NCBI RefSeq assembly: GCF_017744695.1
Contig: NZ_JAGIAS010000011.1
Span: 1 to 64,000, forward strand
DNA length: 64,000 nt
Reading direction: 5' to 3'
Source: Dyadobacter sp.
GTDB lineage: Bacteria > Bacteroidota > Bacteroidia > Cytophagales > Spirosomataceae
The notes below the pieces were generated by a model that searched no databases, had not been told where the DNA came from, and worked only from the letters and a program-made list of their open reading frames with translations. This document shows positions 8,203 to 15,052 of the stretch, piece by piece; the first letter of the stretch is position 1, and the number at the start of each line of letters is the position of its first letter. A program made the translations under genes and the position numbers.

Positions 8203-8621
8203 GCGCACAGTCACTGGCATTGCAACCTTTTATTTGAGGAATTTACTAGGCAATATCTTTTTCTGTCACGGAATATCTATAGGGATGGTGTTATCATTAG
8301 GTTACTGTCAACATCTTGCGGAATGAACTGGGAATGAATATTCCAAATTTCGATGCTGGCAATAGGGCAATAACCACCCTCTGTCTACATATCAAAAGCC
8401 CTCAAAGCCATCCATCAGGACATGCTTTAAGGGCTTCTTATTTCCGTTCACTTTTTACCTCCCTTACAGTTCACCCCGTTTACGAGCTGTTTGAGCGCTT
8501 TACAGGGTGGAATCGACGCTTAGATAAACCCATTAAGGCTCGGCCCCGGATTTGGTGGGTATTTCCACCTTTCCATATATTCGCGGACCGCACAGGTTGA
8601 ACCGTAGTAATGAACTAGGAT
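8203..8621. other. Non-coding gap between cassettes
   Basis: No believable coding region was found; a 94-codon forward ORF here has no protein-like pattern. The stretch holds one hairpin, listed separately at 8396-8436, and is likely spacer left by cassette exchange. Confidence 0.4.
8396..8436 (+). terminator. Putative terminator hairpin
   Basis: AAGCCCTCAAAGC (8396-8408) pairs with GCTTTAAGGGCTT (8424-8436) with one mismatch and a 15-base loop, followed by a modest T-rich run. It resembles the stronger terminator at 7216-7258 in its AAGCCCT start and lies about 195 bases after the lipoprotein. Confidence 0.5.
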
Positions 8622-8940
8622 ATGAAATTGCAAAAAGCAAAGGAATTGACTGACCAGATCACTATGGATGATCGTATAAAATGGAACGGTATTCCGAGAT
8701 ACACGCACATCGTTTTTGCACCGATAGCGTACATCGACAACCCTTTCCTCTACTTTGAGAAGATCACATTTCCGGCCAACATCCGGGTCGATTCCTCGTT
8801 TGAAGTTGTTTTTTCAAGAGGAAGACGAAGGCGAGCTGATCCCATATGTAGTAACTGCCAAACAAACGTTGGCCGAAACGTTGGAAGACTTTTTGAAAGA
8901 AATCAAGTTGTTTTCGGAATACAAGCATTATTTCCATTAA
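8622..8940 (+). pseudogene. Small cytosolic protein gene broken by a T6 tract frameshift
   Basis: The ATG frame reads a compact protein (MKLQKAKELTDQITMDDRIK, then WNGIPRYTHIVFAPIAYIDN and DSSFEVVF) up to a T6 run at 8809-8814. The expected continuation is in the +1 frame (FQEEDEGELIPYVVTAKQTL, then LEDFLKEIKLFSEYKHYFH and a stop at 8938-8940). Removing one T gives a smooth 105-residue acidic protein with no signal peptide. The size and position among toxin cassettes fit a cytosolic immunity protein, but I do not recognise the family. In the unshifted frame the ORF runs on to 9077 with an Arg-rich unrelated tail. The break may be real decay, phase variation or a sequencing error. Confidence 0.6.
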
Positions 8941-8947
8941 TTACAGC

Positions 8948-8967
8948 GTTCGACGCTGTTAAAGTTT
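8948..8967 (+). repeat. Intercassette repeat, type A copy 1
   Basis: GTTCGACGCTGTTAAAGTTT is identical to the copy at 9599-9618. It starts 7 bases after the frameshifted small gene. In this copy the flanks also form a tight hairpin (CAGCGT, TCG loop, ACGCTG). Confidence 0.7.
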
Positions 8968-9119
8968 ACAATCGTAGTAATTGTGAATTGCTTGAAGATC
9001 TGGTAGGCTCCCTGCGGAACAATCACGTTGCCTGTGGAGCTCGGCTAACTGCCGCCGGCCTTCGTGTAATTGAGTAATCGTCACTATATTGGCGGTTGCA
9101 TTGTTAAGATACTCCTCCT

Positions 9120-9410
9120 ATGTCAAGAAAAATGAGCTGGATAATTGCTATTTTATTATTGGTAGTCGTAGGCCTAGAACCTCTTTATTTGCTGTTTCAC
9201 TTTAAGCAATCGCCCAGCCGAGAAGATATTTTCTCAAAGATTATCGAGATTCTGGCGACGCCTATTTCGGTTGGACTTATGGCGTTTATTTTAAATTTGG
9301 TTATTGCGATGATACCCCTTCGTAACACTGCGTATGCTAATCGATTCAAGAGAATCTTGCCATTTTCGATTTCGGTAATAGCCGTTCTAATAATTGTGTC
9401 TTTATTCTAG
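9120..9410 (+). CDS. Small three-helix membrane protein (paralogue 1 of 3)
   Basis: This 96-residue protein has three hydrophobic segments: about residues 7-26 (WIIAILLLVVVGLEPLYLLF), 46-67 (ISVGLMAFILNLVIAMI) and 80-96 (PFSISVIAVLIIVSLF). A polar SPSREDIFSKII loop follows the first. The N-terminus (MSRKMSW, then IA.ILL), the SPS after helix 1 and the Tyr/Arg-rich loop before the last helix (NTAYANRFKRILPFS) also appear in the proteins at 9859 and 10786. The three look like diverged copies of one family. They are inner-membrane proteins of unknown function. Their location behind an RHS toxin suggests membrane-embedded immunity proteins, which is inference. Confidence 0.65.
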   Translation: MSRKMSWIIAILLLVVVGLEPLYLLFHFKQSPSREDIFSKIIEILATPISVGLMAFILNLVIAMIPLRNTAYANRFKRILPFSISVIAVLIIVSLF

Positions 9411-9518
9411 ATAGCCTGGTTGGAAGCGACAACCAAAGAACCGGTATCTCCCGTGCATCTGTTTTAGTGATCTATCCAGTAGCCGTTTTCTTTTTCAGTC
9501 TCGTCACATGCCCGCGCA

Positions 9519-9530
9519 GGGTTCGAGTCG
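9519..9530 (+). repeat. Partial intercassette repeat (degenerate copy)
   Basis: GGGTTCGAGTCG matches the first 12 bases of the type B copies at 9816 and 10176 at all but one position. It lies in the gap after the first small membrane gene. It superficially resembles a tRNA T-loop, but no tRNA can be folded here. Confidence 0.45.
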
Positions 9531-9598
9531 TATTTTCTTGACCTTGTAGCTGGCCATGAAAGATTTCGATTTCCTAATTTGCTATAAGTGTTCATATG

Positions 9599-9618
9599 GT
9601 TCGACGCTGTTAAAGTTT
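9599..9618 (+). repeat. Intercassette repeat, type A copy 2
   Basis: This exact 20-base copy of the sequence at 8948-8967 lies 651 bases downstream of it and 36 bases before a 40-residue membrane-protein ORF. Confidence 0.7.
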
Positions 9619-9654
9619 TGATTGGTATTTGTAAAAATATGACCTACTGAAACG

Positions 9655-9777
9655 ATGAAATATGGTCGAACCTTGCTTCGAGTAGTTATCTGGCTCTTTC
9701 TGGCTTCGGTGATCGCCGTAACTACATTCCTGTTGTTTGGAATTTATGTGGCTAGTGATCGTTACATTGGGCCATAG
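9655..9777 (+). CDS. Putative 40-residue single-pass membrane protein
   Basis: The ORF begins ATG AAA TAT GGT and encodes a positively charged start (MKYGRTLLR), one hydrophobic helix (VVIWLFLASVIAVTTFLLFG) and a short outward tail ending SDRYIGP. It falls between two repeat copies, in the position a cassette gene would occupy. It could be a genuine small membrane protein or a truncated relative of the neighbouring three-helix proteins, since the first-helix layout is similar. The evidence is the well-formed membrane segment and its placement; there is no family match. Confidence 0.4.
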   Translation: MKYGRTLLRVVIWLFLASVIAVTTFLLFGIYVASDRYIGP

Positions 9778-9815
9778 ATTAACTACCATTTAACTCACAA
9801 GCTGGTAGGACTCAA

Positions 9816-9833
9816 GGGTTCGACTCGTTTAAG
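9816..9833 (+). repeat. Intercassette repeat, type B copy 1
   Basis: GGGTTCGACTCGTTTAAG matches the copy at 10176-10193 at 17 of 18 positions and shares the GGTTCGAC core and TTAA with the type A copies. It ends 25 bases before the second small membrane gene. Confidence 0.65.
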
Positions 9834-9858
9834 TGTTGCTTCATTCTTATATTCGACC

Positions 9859-10149
9859 ATGATTAAAAAAATCTCCTGGGGCATCGTCGGTATTTTAGCT
9901 TTTGTATCGTACTGGTTGATTTATCGTGCAAGCGAGTTCCCTGTTGATGAACAGACCGAGTATGCAATAATGTCAGCTATATTCATTATGCTCATCTTAG
10001 GAGTGCCAAGTGTTCTAATGGGTGTGTTGATGCTCATCTTCACCGGTCCAATATCGCTTTTCAGACGCATGCTTGACGTTTTACCCATTTTTTTGATTAT
10101 GGCGCTAGCCCTTTTCATCGCTTTTTGGTTCAAACTCATAGCCATTTAG
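9859..10149 (+). CDS. Small three-helix membrane protein (paralogue 2 of 3)
   Basis: This 96-residue protein has three hydrophobic segments: about residues 6-23, 38-62 (AIFIMLILGVPSVLMGVLML) and 74-96 (VLPIFLIMALALFIAFWFKL). An acidic loop after helix 1 (PVDEQTEY) and an Arg-Arg pair precede the last helix. The start MIKKISWGIVGIL aligns with MSRKMSWIIAILL of the 9120 gene and MIKESGWRIAVIL of the 10786 gene. It is flanked on both sides by type B repeat copies (9816 and 10176), so the gene plus one repeat looks like a unit of duplication. A bound-in-membrane immunity role is possible but not shown by any motif. Confidence 0.65.
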   Translation: MIKKISWGIVGILAFVSYWLIYRASEFPVDEQTEYAIMSAIFIMLILGVPSVLMGVLMLIFTGPISLFRRMLDVLPIFLIMALALFIAFWFKLIAI

Positions 10150-10175
10150 AGAAAAGAGCAATCTACCCAACATAG

Positions 10176-10193
10176 GGGTTCGACTCGCTTAAG
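10176..10193 (+). repeat. Intercassette repeat, type B copy 2
   Basis: GGGTTCGACTCGCTTAAG lies 26 bases after the second small membrane gene. It is the nearest relative of the copy at 9816-9833. Confidence 0.65.
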
Positions 10194-10365
10194 GTTTAAG
10201 ATTAATCAGATTGCTATCTTCCTTGCCGGATACCTTCACGCCAAATCGTTTCATTTTCCACATGCATTCCCCGGTTATTACGACGGATGCATACCTAGCA
10301 GCTGGTGGCAACAATCCAGCTTCTTCGAGTTGCATTTGCAGGTTGTAGGCAAATTTGATTTTCAT
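10189..10365 (-). CDS. Short reverse ORF, uncertain
   Basis: This is a 58-codon reading frame on the minus strand with an ATG start (MKIKFAYNLQMQLEEAGLLP, then AARYASVVITGECMWKMKRF, ending LINLKP). Its composition is protein-like and it has no signal or membrane helix. Its stop overlaps the end of the repeat copy at 10176. It may be a fragment of a mobile or toxin-related gene, but I recognise nothing in it. It is listed because it is the only plausible coding content in an otherwise empty 250-base gap. Confidence 0.25.
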   Translation of the reverse strand: MKIKFAYNLQMQLEEAGLLPPAARYASVVITGECMWKMKRFGVKVSGKEDSNLINLKP

Positions 10366-10544
10366 TTCGAACGTGAATCCATTGGACTAGGTGTTTAGTT
10401 GTTAAGGTTGAATTTTGCCGGAGAATGGCCCAACTGAATAGATAAGTCGGTCGGGTGGCGCCTCATTCATTTTCCTCAGGGCGAATTCCAATACATCTAT
10501 GATTTTTGCCAAGTATTCGCGGTCAATTTGGATAGAGGAATGCA

Positions 10545-10700
10545 AGTGCAATTGTGCCGGCCCCCAGCACATTCCGGATACCGATCTCTTTCCGTCGCTG
10601 CTCGGCCAGGAAGAAACCAAACCGAAATGATCAAGGCTGCTGATAAATATCGCCAGTGAGGTAAAGATTGAAGCGAGGATTATGCATTTTGCGTTCCAAA
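10545..10700 (-). pseudogene. Remnant of an FtsX/MacB-family ABC transporter permease
   Basis: On the minus strand one frame reads SIFTSLAIFISSLDHFGL. This resembles the third-from-last membrane helix of MacB-like permeases (usually LSIFIACLGLFGLASF). After a frame change the next stretch reads FFLAEQRRKEIGIRNVLG, which matches the very characteristic AEQRTKEIGIRKVLGAS motif that follows. Nothing further of the permease is recognisable on either side. It is a relic of a gene once here or carried in, and is not expressed as a functional protein. Confidence 0.5.
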
Positions 10701-10785
10701 CGGGGAAAGGTGGCGGTGTAAACCAAAGTTTCCGTGAAATAGAAGACTTTGAACCAATTACATTACATTCTCAAAATCTAATTTC

Positions 10786-11097
10786 ATGATCAAAGAATCG
10801 GGTTGGCGTATCGCCGTCATTTTGATCTTAGCCTATCTCCTGGAAACATTGATGATGCCGTTGGTCGAAAGCCCGAGCGATGATGGGGTTTTGGAACATG
10901 TTTATAACTTGATCCTGGCTATCTTTTCGGTGTGGCTGGTAGCGGTAGCCGCATTGGCACTCACTCATTTAATATCGATTTGGCGATTTTCGGAACAATC
11001 CTACCGGCAGAGGATCCTGGTCGGTTGGCCAATCTGCTTTTCCTGCCTGATGCTTGTCCTCGTTCTTTTTACGGCAATGGCTTTTACCCTAGAATAA
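10786..11097 (+). CDS. Small three-helix membrane protein (paralogue 3 of 3)
   Basis: This 103-residue member of the local family has a first helix at about residues 8-26 (RIAVILILAYLLETLMM), an SPSDDG loop, a second helix at about 42-64 (ILAIFSVWLVAVAALALTH) and a third at about 78-100 (GWPICFSCLMLVLVLFTAMA). SPS followed by an acidic stretch, and SEQSYRQRI before the last helix, align with SPSRED and NTAYANRFKRI of the protein at 9120. Unlike the other two copies, no repeat motif lies directly upstream; an ABC permease remnant does. The start is the only ATG before the first helix. Confidence 0.65.
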   Translation: MIKESGWRIAVILILAYLLETLMMPLVESPSDDGVLEHVYNLILAIFSVWLVAVAALALTHLISIWRFSEQSYRQRILVGWPICFSCLMLVLVLFTAMAFTLE

Positions 11098-11423
11098 ACC
11101 GAGATGAAGAGGAAAATCCAGGCATAGGGCAAAGCGATATTTTACTGGATTTGCTCGCTTCTGCAATTTATCTGATCGAAAAGTTCGTGTTGCTTACCAT
11201 TGATATTCGAAAACAGAAACGTTGACAGAACTAGTAGCTAGCACCGCCGTACCCCCACCCCGGATCCTTCTGGCGGTGTCACACAGCGGTGTTCAGCATC
11301 AGGCCTGAGATGCTCAAAAGGCACATTTTTCAAAACATAACATAAAAGTTACGGTCTCCGAATAGTCTTTGCTTCGGGGGAAGTAGTATGCTGTACAGAC
11401 TAAAGTAATTAATCAAAAGTAAG
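11098..11423. other. Intergenic boundary of the accessory region
   Basis: No gene is seen in this gap. A 7-bp inverted repeat (CACCGCC 11242-11248 and GGCGGTG 11272-11278) could form a GC-rich hairpin but lacks a T tract. ATAGTCTTTG near 11360 is close to the Bacteroidota -7 box and may start the SusC operon transcript. Confidence 0.35.
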
Positions 11424-11621
11424 ATGTTCTCCTTTCGGGCGAAAGAATTGATCGACAGGCTGGTGGAAAACAAGATCTCCCAGGAGGAGTTGGCTGAACT
11501 GCTGGCAGGCATCACCAACGAAAAAGAACAGAAACTGTATTCGGATGCTTTGGAGATTTATTTCAACCGGTTGTTGAATGAGAATTCTCCGAATGACGAT
11601 TCCCCTACCCGGGAATCCTAG
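11424..11621 (+). CDS. Short helical protein, FecR-N-terminus-like
   Basis: This 65-residue soluble protein is made of charged helices (FRAKELIDRLVENKISQEEL, then AELLAGITNEKEQKLYSDAL). The pattern of a short helix, an -ISQEE- turn and a second helix resembles the N-terminal cytoplasmic segment of FecR-type anti-sigma factors that commonly precede SusC genes. The membrane helix and periplasmic FecR domain are absent. It may be an independent small regulator or the remnant of a lost anti-sigma gene. It ends 41 bases before the SusC start in the same direction, so co-transcription is likely. The family link is tentative. Confidence 0.45.
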   Translation: MFSFRAKELIDRLVENKISQEELAELLAGITNEKEQKLYSDALEIYFNRLLNENSPNDDSPTRES

Positions 11622-11662
11622 TACGTAGACCCAGAAATTAAAACCGTTATCCAATCAATAAT

Positions 11663-14600
11663 ATGTATTCAGCTTTAATTTTTCGTGATTTTTTGCTTCG
11701 CACACGCTTAGCCATTGTATTAGCTGTGGTCATGGCCTGTGCAGCCGAGGCACAGGTAGTGAGAGGGAAAGTCACCTCAAAGGAGGATGGCACAGCTATG
11801 CCGGGTGTCAACATCGTCGTTAAAGGTACCCAGACGGGAACCTCATCGGACGCTTCCGGCGCATATTCGCTCGACGTAGGACCGGGAAGCCCAACGCTCG
11901 TTTTTTCGTTTGTGGGCTACCTGCAGGAAGAAGTTGAAGTAAATGGCCGCAGTATAATCGATGTGGCAATTACTCCCAGCGCAGAGAATTTAAAGGAGGT
12001 TGTAGTGACAGCCCTCGGTATCAGCCGGGAATCCAAAAAACTGGCTTACGCAGTGAGTAATATCAAAAGCGAAGACATCGTACGGGCCGGTAACCCGAAC
12101 CTGATGAAGTCGCTGGACGGCAAGGTTTCCGGGGTTAACCTCACCAGCCTGAGCAGCGACCCAACGTCTTCGGTGCTGGTCAACATCCGCGGAACGACGG
12201 CTATGCCGACAACGGGCGACGGTGGAGCGAACGTGGCTTTGAAGGGTCAGCCGCTCTATGTGATTGACGGTATCCCCGTAGGGAACCAGACATTCACCGC
12301 CAAAGACGGCGTCGACTTCGGTAATATCCTTTCGCAGTTGAACCCCAACGACATTGCATCCGTCACCATCCTGAAAGGCGGCAGCGCGGGCGCATTGTAC
12401 GGCGCGGAAGGCGGTAACGGTGTGGTGATGATTACAACCAAATCGGGCAAGGGTGGCAAAAAAGGTCTGGGCGTCTCGTTCTCGAGCATGGCGACCGTCG
12501 AAAAACCTTATCAGTTCATCGACAGTCAGATGGAGTTTGGCCAGGGAGAGCGTGCCTACGAATGGCAATATGACAATACCGACACCTGGGGACCTAAGCT
12601 CGATGGCAGTTTCACGTCCAATTACTGGGATGTAAAATCAAAGAGCTGGCAGAATGGCCCAATGGTTTCCTCGCGCGAAAACCGCGTAAAAGCGTACTTG
12701 CGCACGGGTAGCACATTCTCTAACAACGTCGCCGTGACGGGTAATTACGACAAAGGTTCTTTTCGCCTGTCATTGTCGAATATGACCAACAACAGTGTTA
12801 TGCCGAATACGAAAACCCAGCAAAAATCGGTCGATTTCAATTCGCAATACAATATTACCAACCGCTTGTCGGTAACGGTAAGTGCGCGGTACATCAATAC
12901 TTTCAACCCGAACAAGTCCAACACGACCGGTTCGAACAGCGTGCTGAACAGCCTTTTGTTCAATATGCCGAGTAACCTGCAACCGCTGTCGGATATGAAA
13001 AGCTACTGGCTCGACGGCTTCGAAGGCTCATTGCAAAATGGCGCGATCATGAAGGACGACGGCAAATCGGTAGCAGAAAACAACCCCTGGTGGACGACTT
13101 ATGAGAAAATACACCGTTTTGGTCGTGACAACTACTTCGGCAAGCTGCAACTGAACTGGCAGTTCAACGACAACCTCTCCCTCCTGCTCCGTACCGGAAT
13201 GGAAAATGTAAAAGAGAATTACGAGCTCCGTAAGTCGTGGGGCGAAAAAGGCGATCCTTTCGGCCAATATGTACAGGGCAGCAACAGCAGCGTCGAAGCC
13301 AACACCGATGCGATCCTGACTTACAGCAAGAATTTCGGAAAACTGTCGATGACGTTGGCCGGTGGTGGTAACTATCGATTTACCAATGCCAGCAGCATGG
13401 AAATCACCGGCAACGACCTGAACTCGCCTTCATTGTTTACTTTGGCAAACATCAAAGCGGGAACTATGACAGTCGCCGGCGACCCGTTCCTGACCAGCAA
13501 ATCGGTCAGCGCTTACGGAACTGCGACATTCGGCTGGGATGAGAAATTGTTCCTTGATGTGACGGGCCGTAATGACTGGAAGGGTATTCTGGCCGAAGAA
13601 AAGATCCACTACTTCTACCCCTCCGCTTCATTGAGCTGGCTGGCTTCGGAGACGTTCAAATTGCCGGAAGCATTCAACCTGCTTAAATTCCGCGTCGGCT
13701 TGGCGGATGTGGGTAACGGTCTGACCAGACAGCGGTCTATCGACACCTATTCCTACGATCCCAGCCCATGGGGCGCGATCAACACCGTCAGCCTGAAAGC
13801 GAGCATTGTGGACCCGAACATCAAAGCCCAGCACTCGGTTACCCAGGAAGCGGGTGTGGACCTGTGGCTTTTGCAAAACAAAATCAAATTTGACTTTACT
13901 TATTTTGTCAAAACACAAAAGAACCAGATCGACAACATTCCTTTGGTACAGGGTACAGGCTATACCGGCTTGCTGACCAACATCGGCGATGTGCAGAGCA
14001 AGGGTTACGAATGGGGTCTGACGCTGACGCCGGTAAAAACGAAGGATTTCAACTGGGACATTTCCGGTAGCTTCACGCATTACAAGGCTACCATCACACG
14101 CCTGTCCGACAGCTTCGCCCCTAACGGCTATGTGTTTGCCAGCTATGACGGAAAAACCAAAGTAAAAATTGCCAAAGGCGAAACCATCGGGAATATCTAC
14201 GAAGAAAACCCCGTACTGCGCGTGAAAACCGGTAAATATGCCGGAATGCCTTTGCTCGACAACGAGCAGGGGAAAATCCAGGCTTCTTCCGACGAGCGCG
14301 ACCGCGGCAAGCTGGGGAACTTCAACCCCGACTTTATCCTCGGCTTGAATACCACCCTGCGTTACAAGCAATTTACATTGAACATGGTAGGTAGCCTGCG
14401 GAAGGGCGGCAAATACGTTTCCGTCAACCAGCAATACCTCGAATCCAACGGACGCGCAACGACTACCCTGGGTTCGGGCGACAATAACCCATGGTGGGTA
14501 GGCGGCCGTGATGCCGAACATGGCGGTATGGTATGGCCGGCGGCAGGCGCGAGCCAGTATGAGGCGATCAATGCGAACAACGATGACAAACGCTCTGATT

Positions 14601-15028
14601 TCCAGGATGCCAGCTATGTGAAAGGCGTTTTCCTGAACCCGAACTACGAAGGCGACCCGAAAGATGCGAAGGATTCGGACTACATTGTGAACGGTGCCGA
14701 TCCTAAGAATACATTCTATGACTTCCCTTACAATGGATACGGGGACATCATCTGGAATTTCAGCGCGACACGTACGTATGATGCGACCAACTTTAAAATG
14801 AAAGAGATTTCATTGGCTTACACATTGCCATCCGCATTGACCCGTGCCTACAAGCTCAACAATGTGACGCTGGCATTAGTGGGAAGAAACGTGTTCCAGT
14901 GGAACAAGTCCGGACGTCACGAGGATCCAGAGTCGGCATTTTCAGGCGTAGGGACCAGCCAGGGCATTCTGCGGGCGACATTGCCGAGTATCCGCTCTTA
15001 TGGTGTCAAGCTGACTCTTGATTTTTAA
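11663..15028 (+). CDS. SusC/RagA-type TonB-dependent outer-membrane transporter
   Basis: This 1,121-residue outer-membrane channel would import a ligand presented by the partner SusD, powered by TonB. A signal peptide (LAIVLAVVMACAAEAQ) is followed by a carboxypeptidase-like beta domain at about residues 34-110 (VRGKVTSKEDGTAMPGVNIV, FSFVGYLQEEVEV). Next come the TonB-box region (LKEVVVTALGISRESKKLAY), a plug domain at about 125-255 (YVIDGIPVG, LNPNDIASVTILKGGSAGAL, VVMITTKSGK) and a C-terminal beta barrel ending in the aromatic strand YGVKLTLDF. The length is usual for SusC. The SusD gene follows after 24 bases. The substrate is not evident; no glycoside hydrolase is adjacent, so it could handle a peptide, glycan or another polymer. 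Confidence 0.93.
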   Translation: MYSALIFRDFLLRTRLAIVLAVVMACAAEAQVVRGKVTSKEDGTAMPGVNIVVKGTQTGTSSDASGAYSLDVGPGSPTLVFSFVGYLQEEVEVNGRSIIDVAITPSAENLKEVVVTALGISRESKKLAYAVSNIKSEDIVRAGNPNLMKSLDGKVSGVNLTSLSSDPTSSVLVNIRGTTAMPTTGDGGANVALKGQPLYVIDGIPVGNQTFTAKDGVDFGNILSQLNPNDIASVTILKGGSAGALYGAEGGNGVVMITTKSGKGGKKGLGVSFSSMATVEKPYQFIDSQMEFGQGERAYEWQYDNTDTWGPKLDGSFTSNYWDVKSKSWQNGPMVSSRENRVKAYLRTGSTFSNNVAVTGNYDKGSFRLSLSNMTNNSVMPNTKTQQKSVDFNSQYNITNRLSVTVSARYINTFNPNKSNTTGSNSVLNSLLFNMPSNLQPLSDMKSYWLDGFEGSLQNGAIMKDDGKSVAENNPWWTTYEKIHRFGRDNYFGKLQLNWQFNDNLSLLLRTGMENVKENYELRKSWGEKGDPFGQYVQGSNSSVEANTDAILTYSKNFGKLSMTLAGGGNYRFTNASSMEITGNDLNSPSLFTLANIKAGTMTVAGDPFLTSKSVSAYGTATFGWDEKLFLDVTGRNDWKGILAEEKIHYFYPSASLSWLASETFKLPEAFNLLKFRVGLADVGNGLTRQRSIDTYSYDPSPWGAINTVSLKASIVDPNIKAQHSVTQEAGVDLWLLQNKIKFDFTYFVKTQKNQIDNIPLVQGTGYTGLLTNIGDVQSKGYEWGLTLTPVKTKDFNWDISGSFTHYKATITRLSDSFAPNGYVFASYDGKTKVKIAKGETIGNIYEENPVLRVKTGKYAGMPLLDNEQGKIQASSDERDRGKLGNFNPDFILGLNTTLRYKQFTLNMVGSLRKGGKYVSVNQQYLESNGRATTTLGSGDNNPWWVGGRDAEHGGMVWPAAGASQYEAINANNDDKRSDFQDASYVKGVFLNPNYEGDPKDAKDSDYIVNGADPKNTFYDFPYNGYGDIIWNFSATRTYDATNFKMKEISLAYTLPSALTRAYKLNNVTLALVGRNVFQWNKSGRHEDPESAFSGVGTSQGILRATLPSIRSYGVKLTLDF

Positions 15029-15052
15029 TTACCCATTCCATTCAAAACTGAC

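Noticed and set aside
8316..8600. 94-codon forward ORF in the cassette gap
   Set aside because: It runs across a terminator-like hairpin and has no protein-like pattern or partner.
9519..9535. tRNA T-loop-like GGGTTCGAGTC
   Set aside because: No acceptor stem, anticodon arm or D-arm can be placed around it. It matches the local intercassette repeat instead.
10402..10620. 72-codon reverse ORF as an intact gene
   Set aside because: The recognisable permease motif lies in a different frame over the same bases, so this frame is at most part of the relic.
13628..14521. 297-codon reverse ORF
   Set aside because: It is antisense to the SusC barrel, with no domain or signal.
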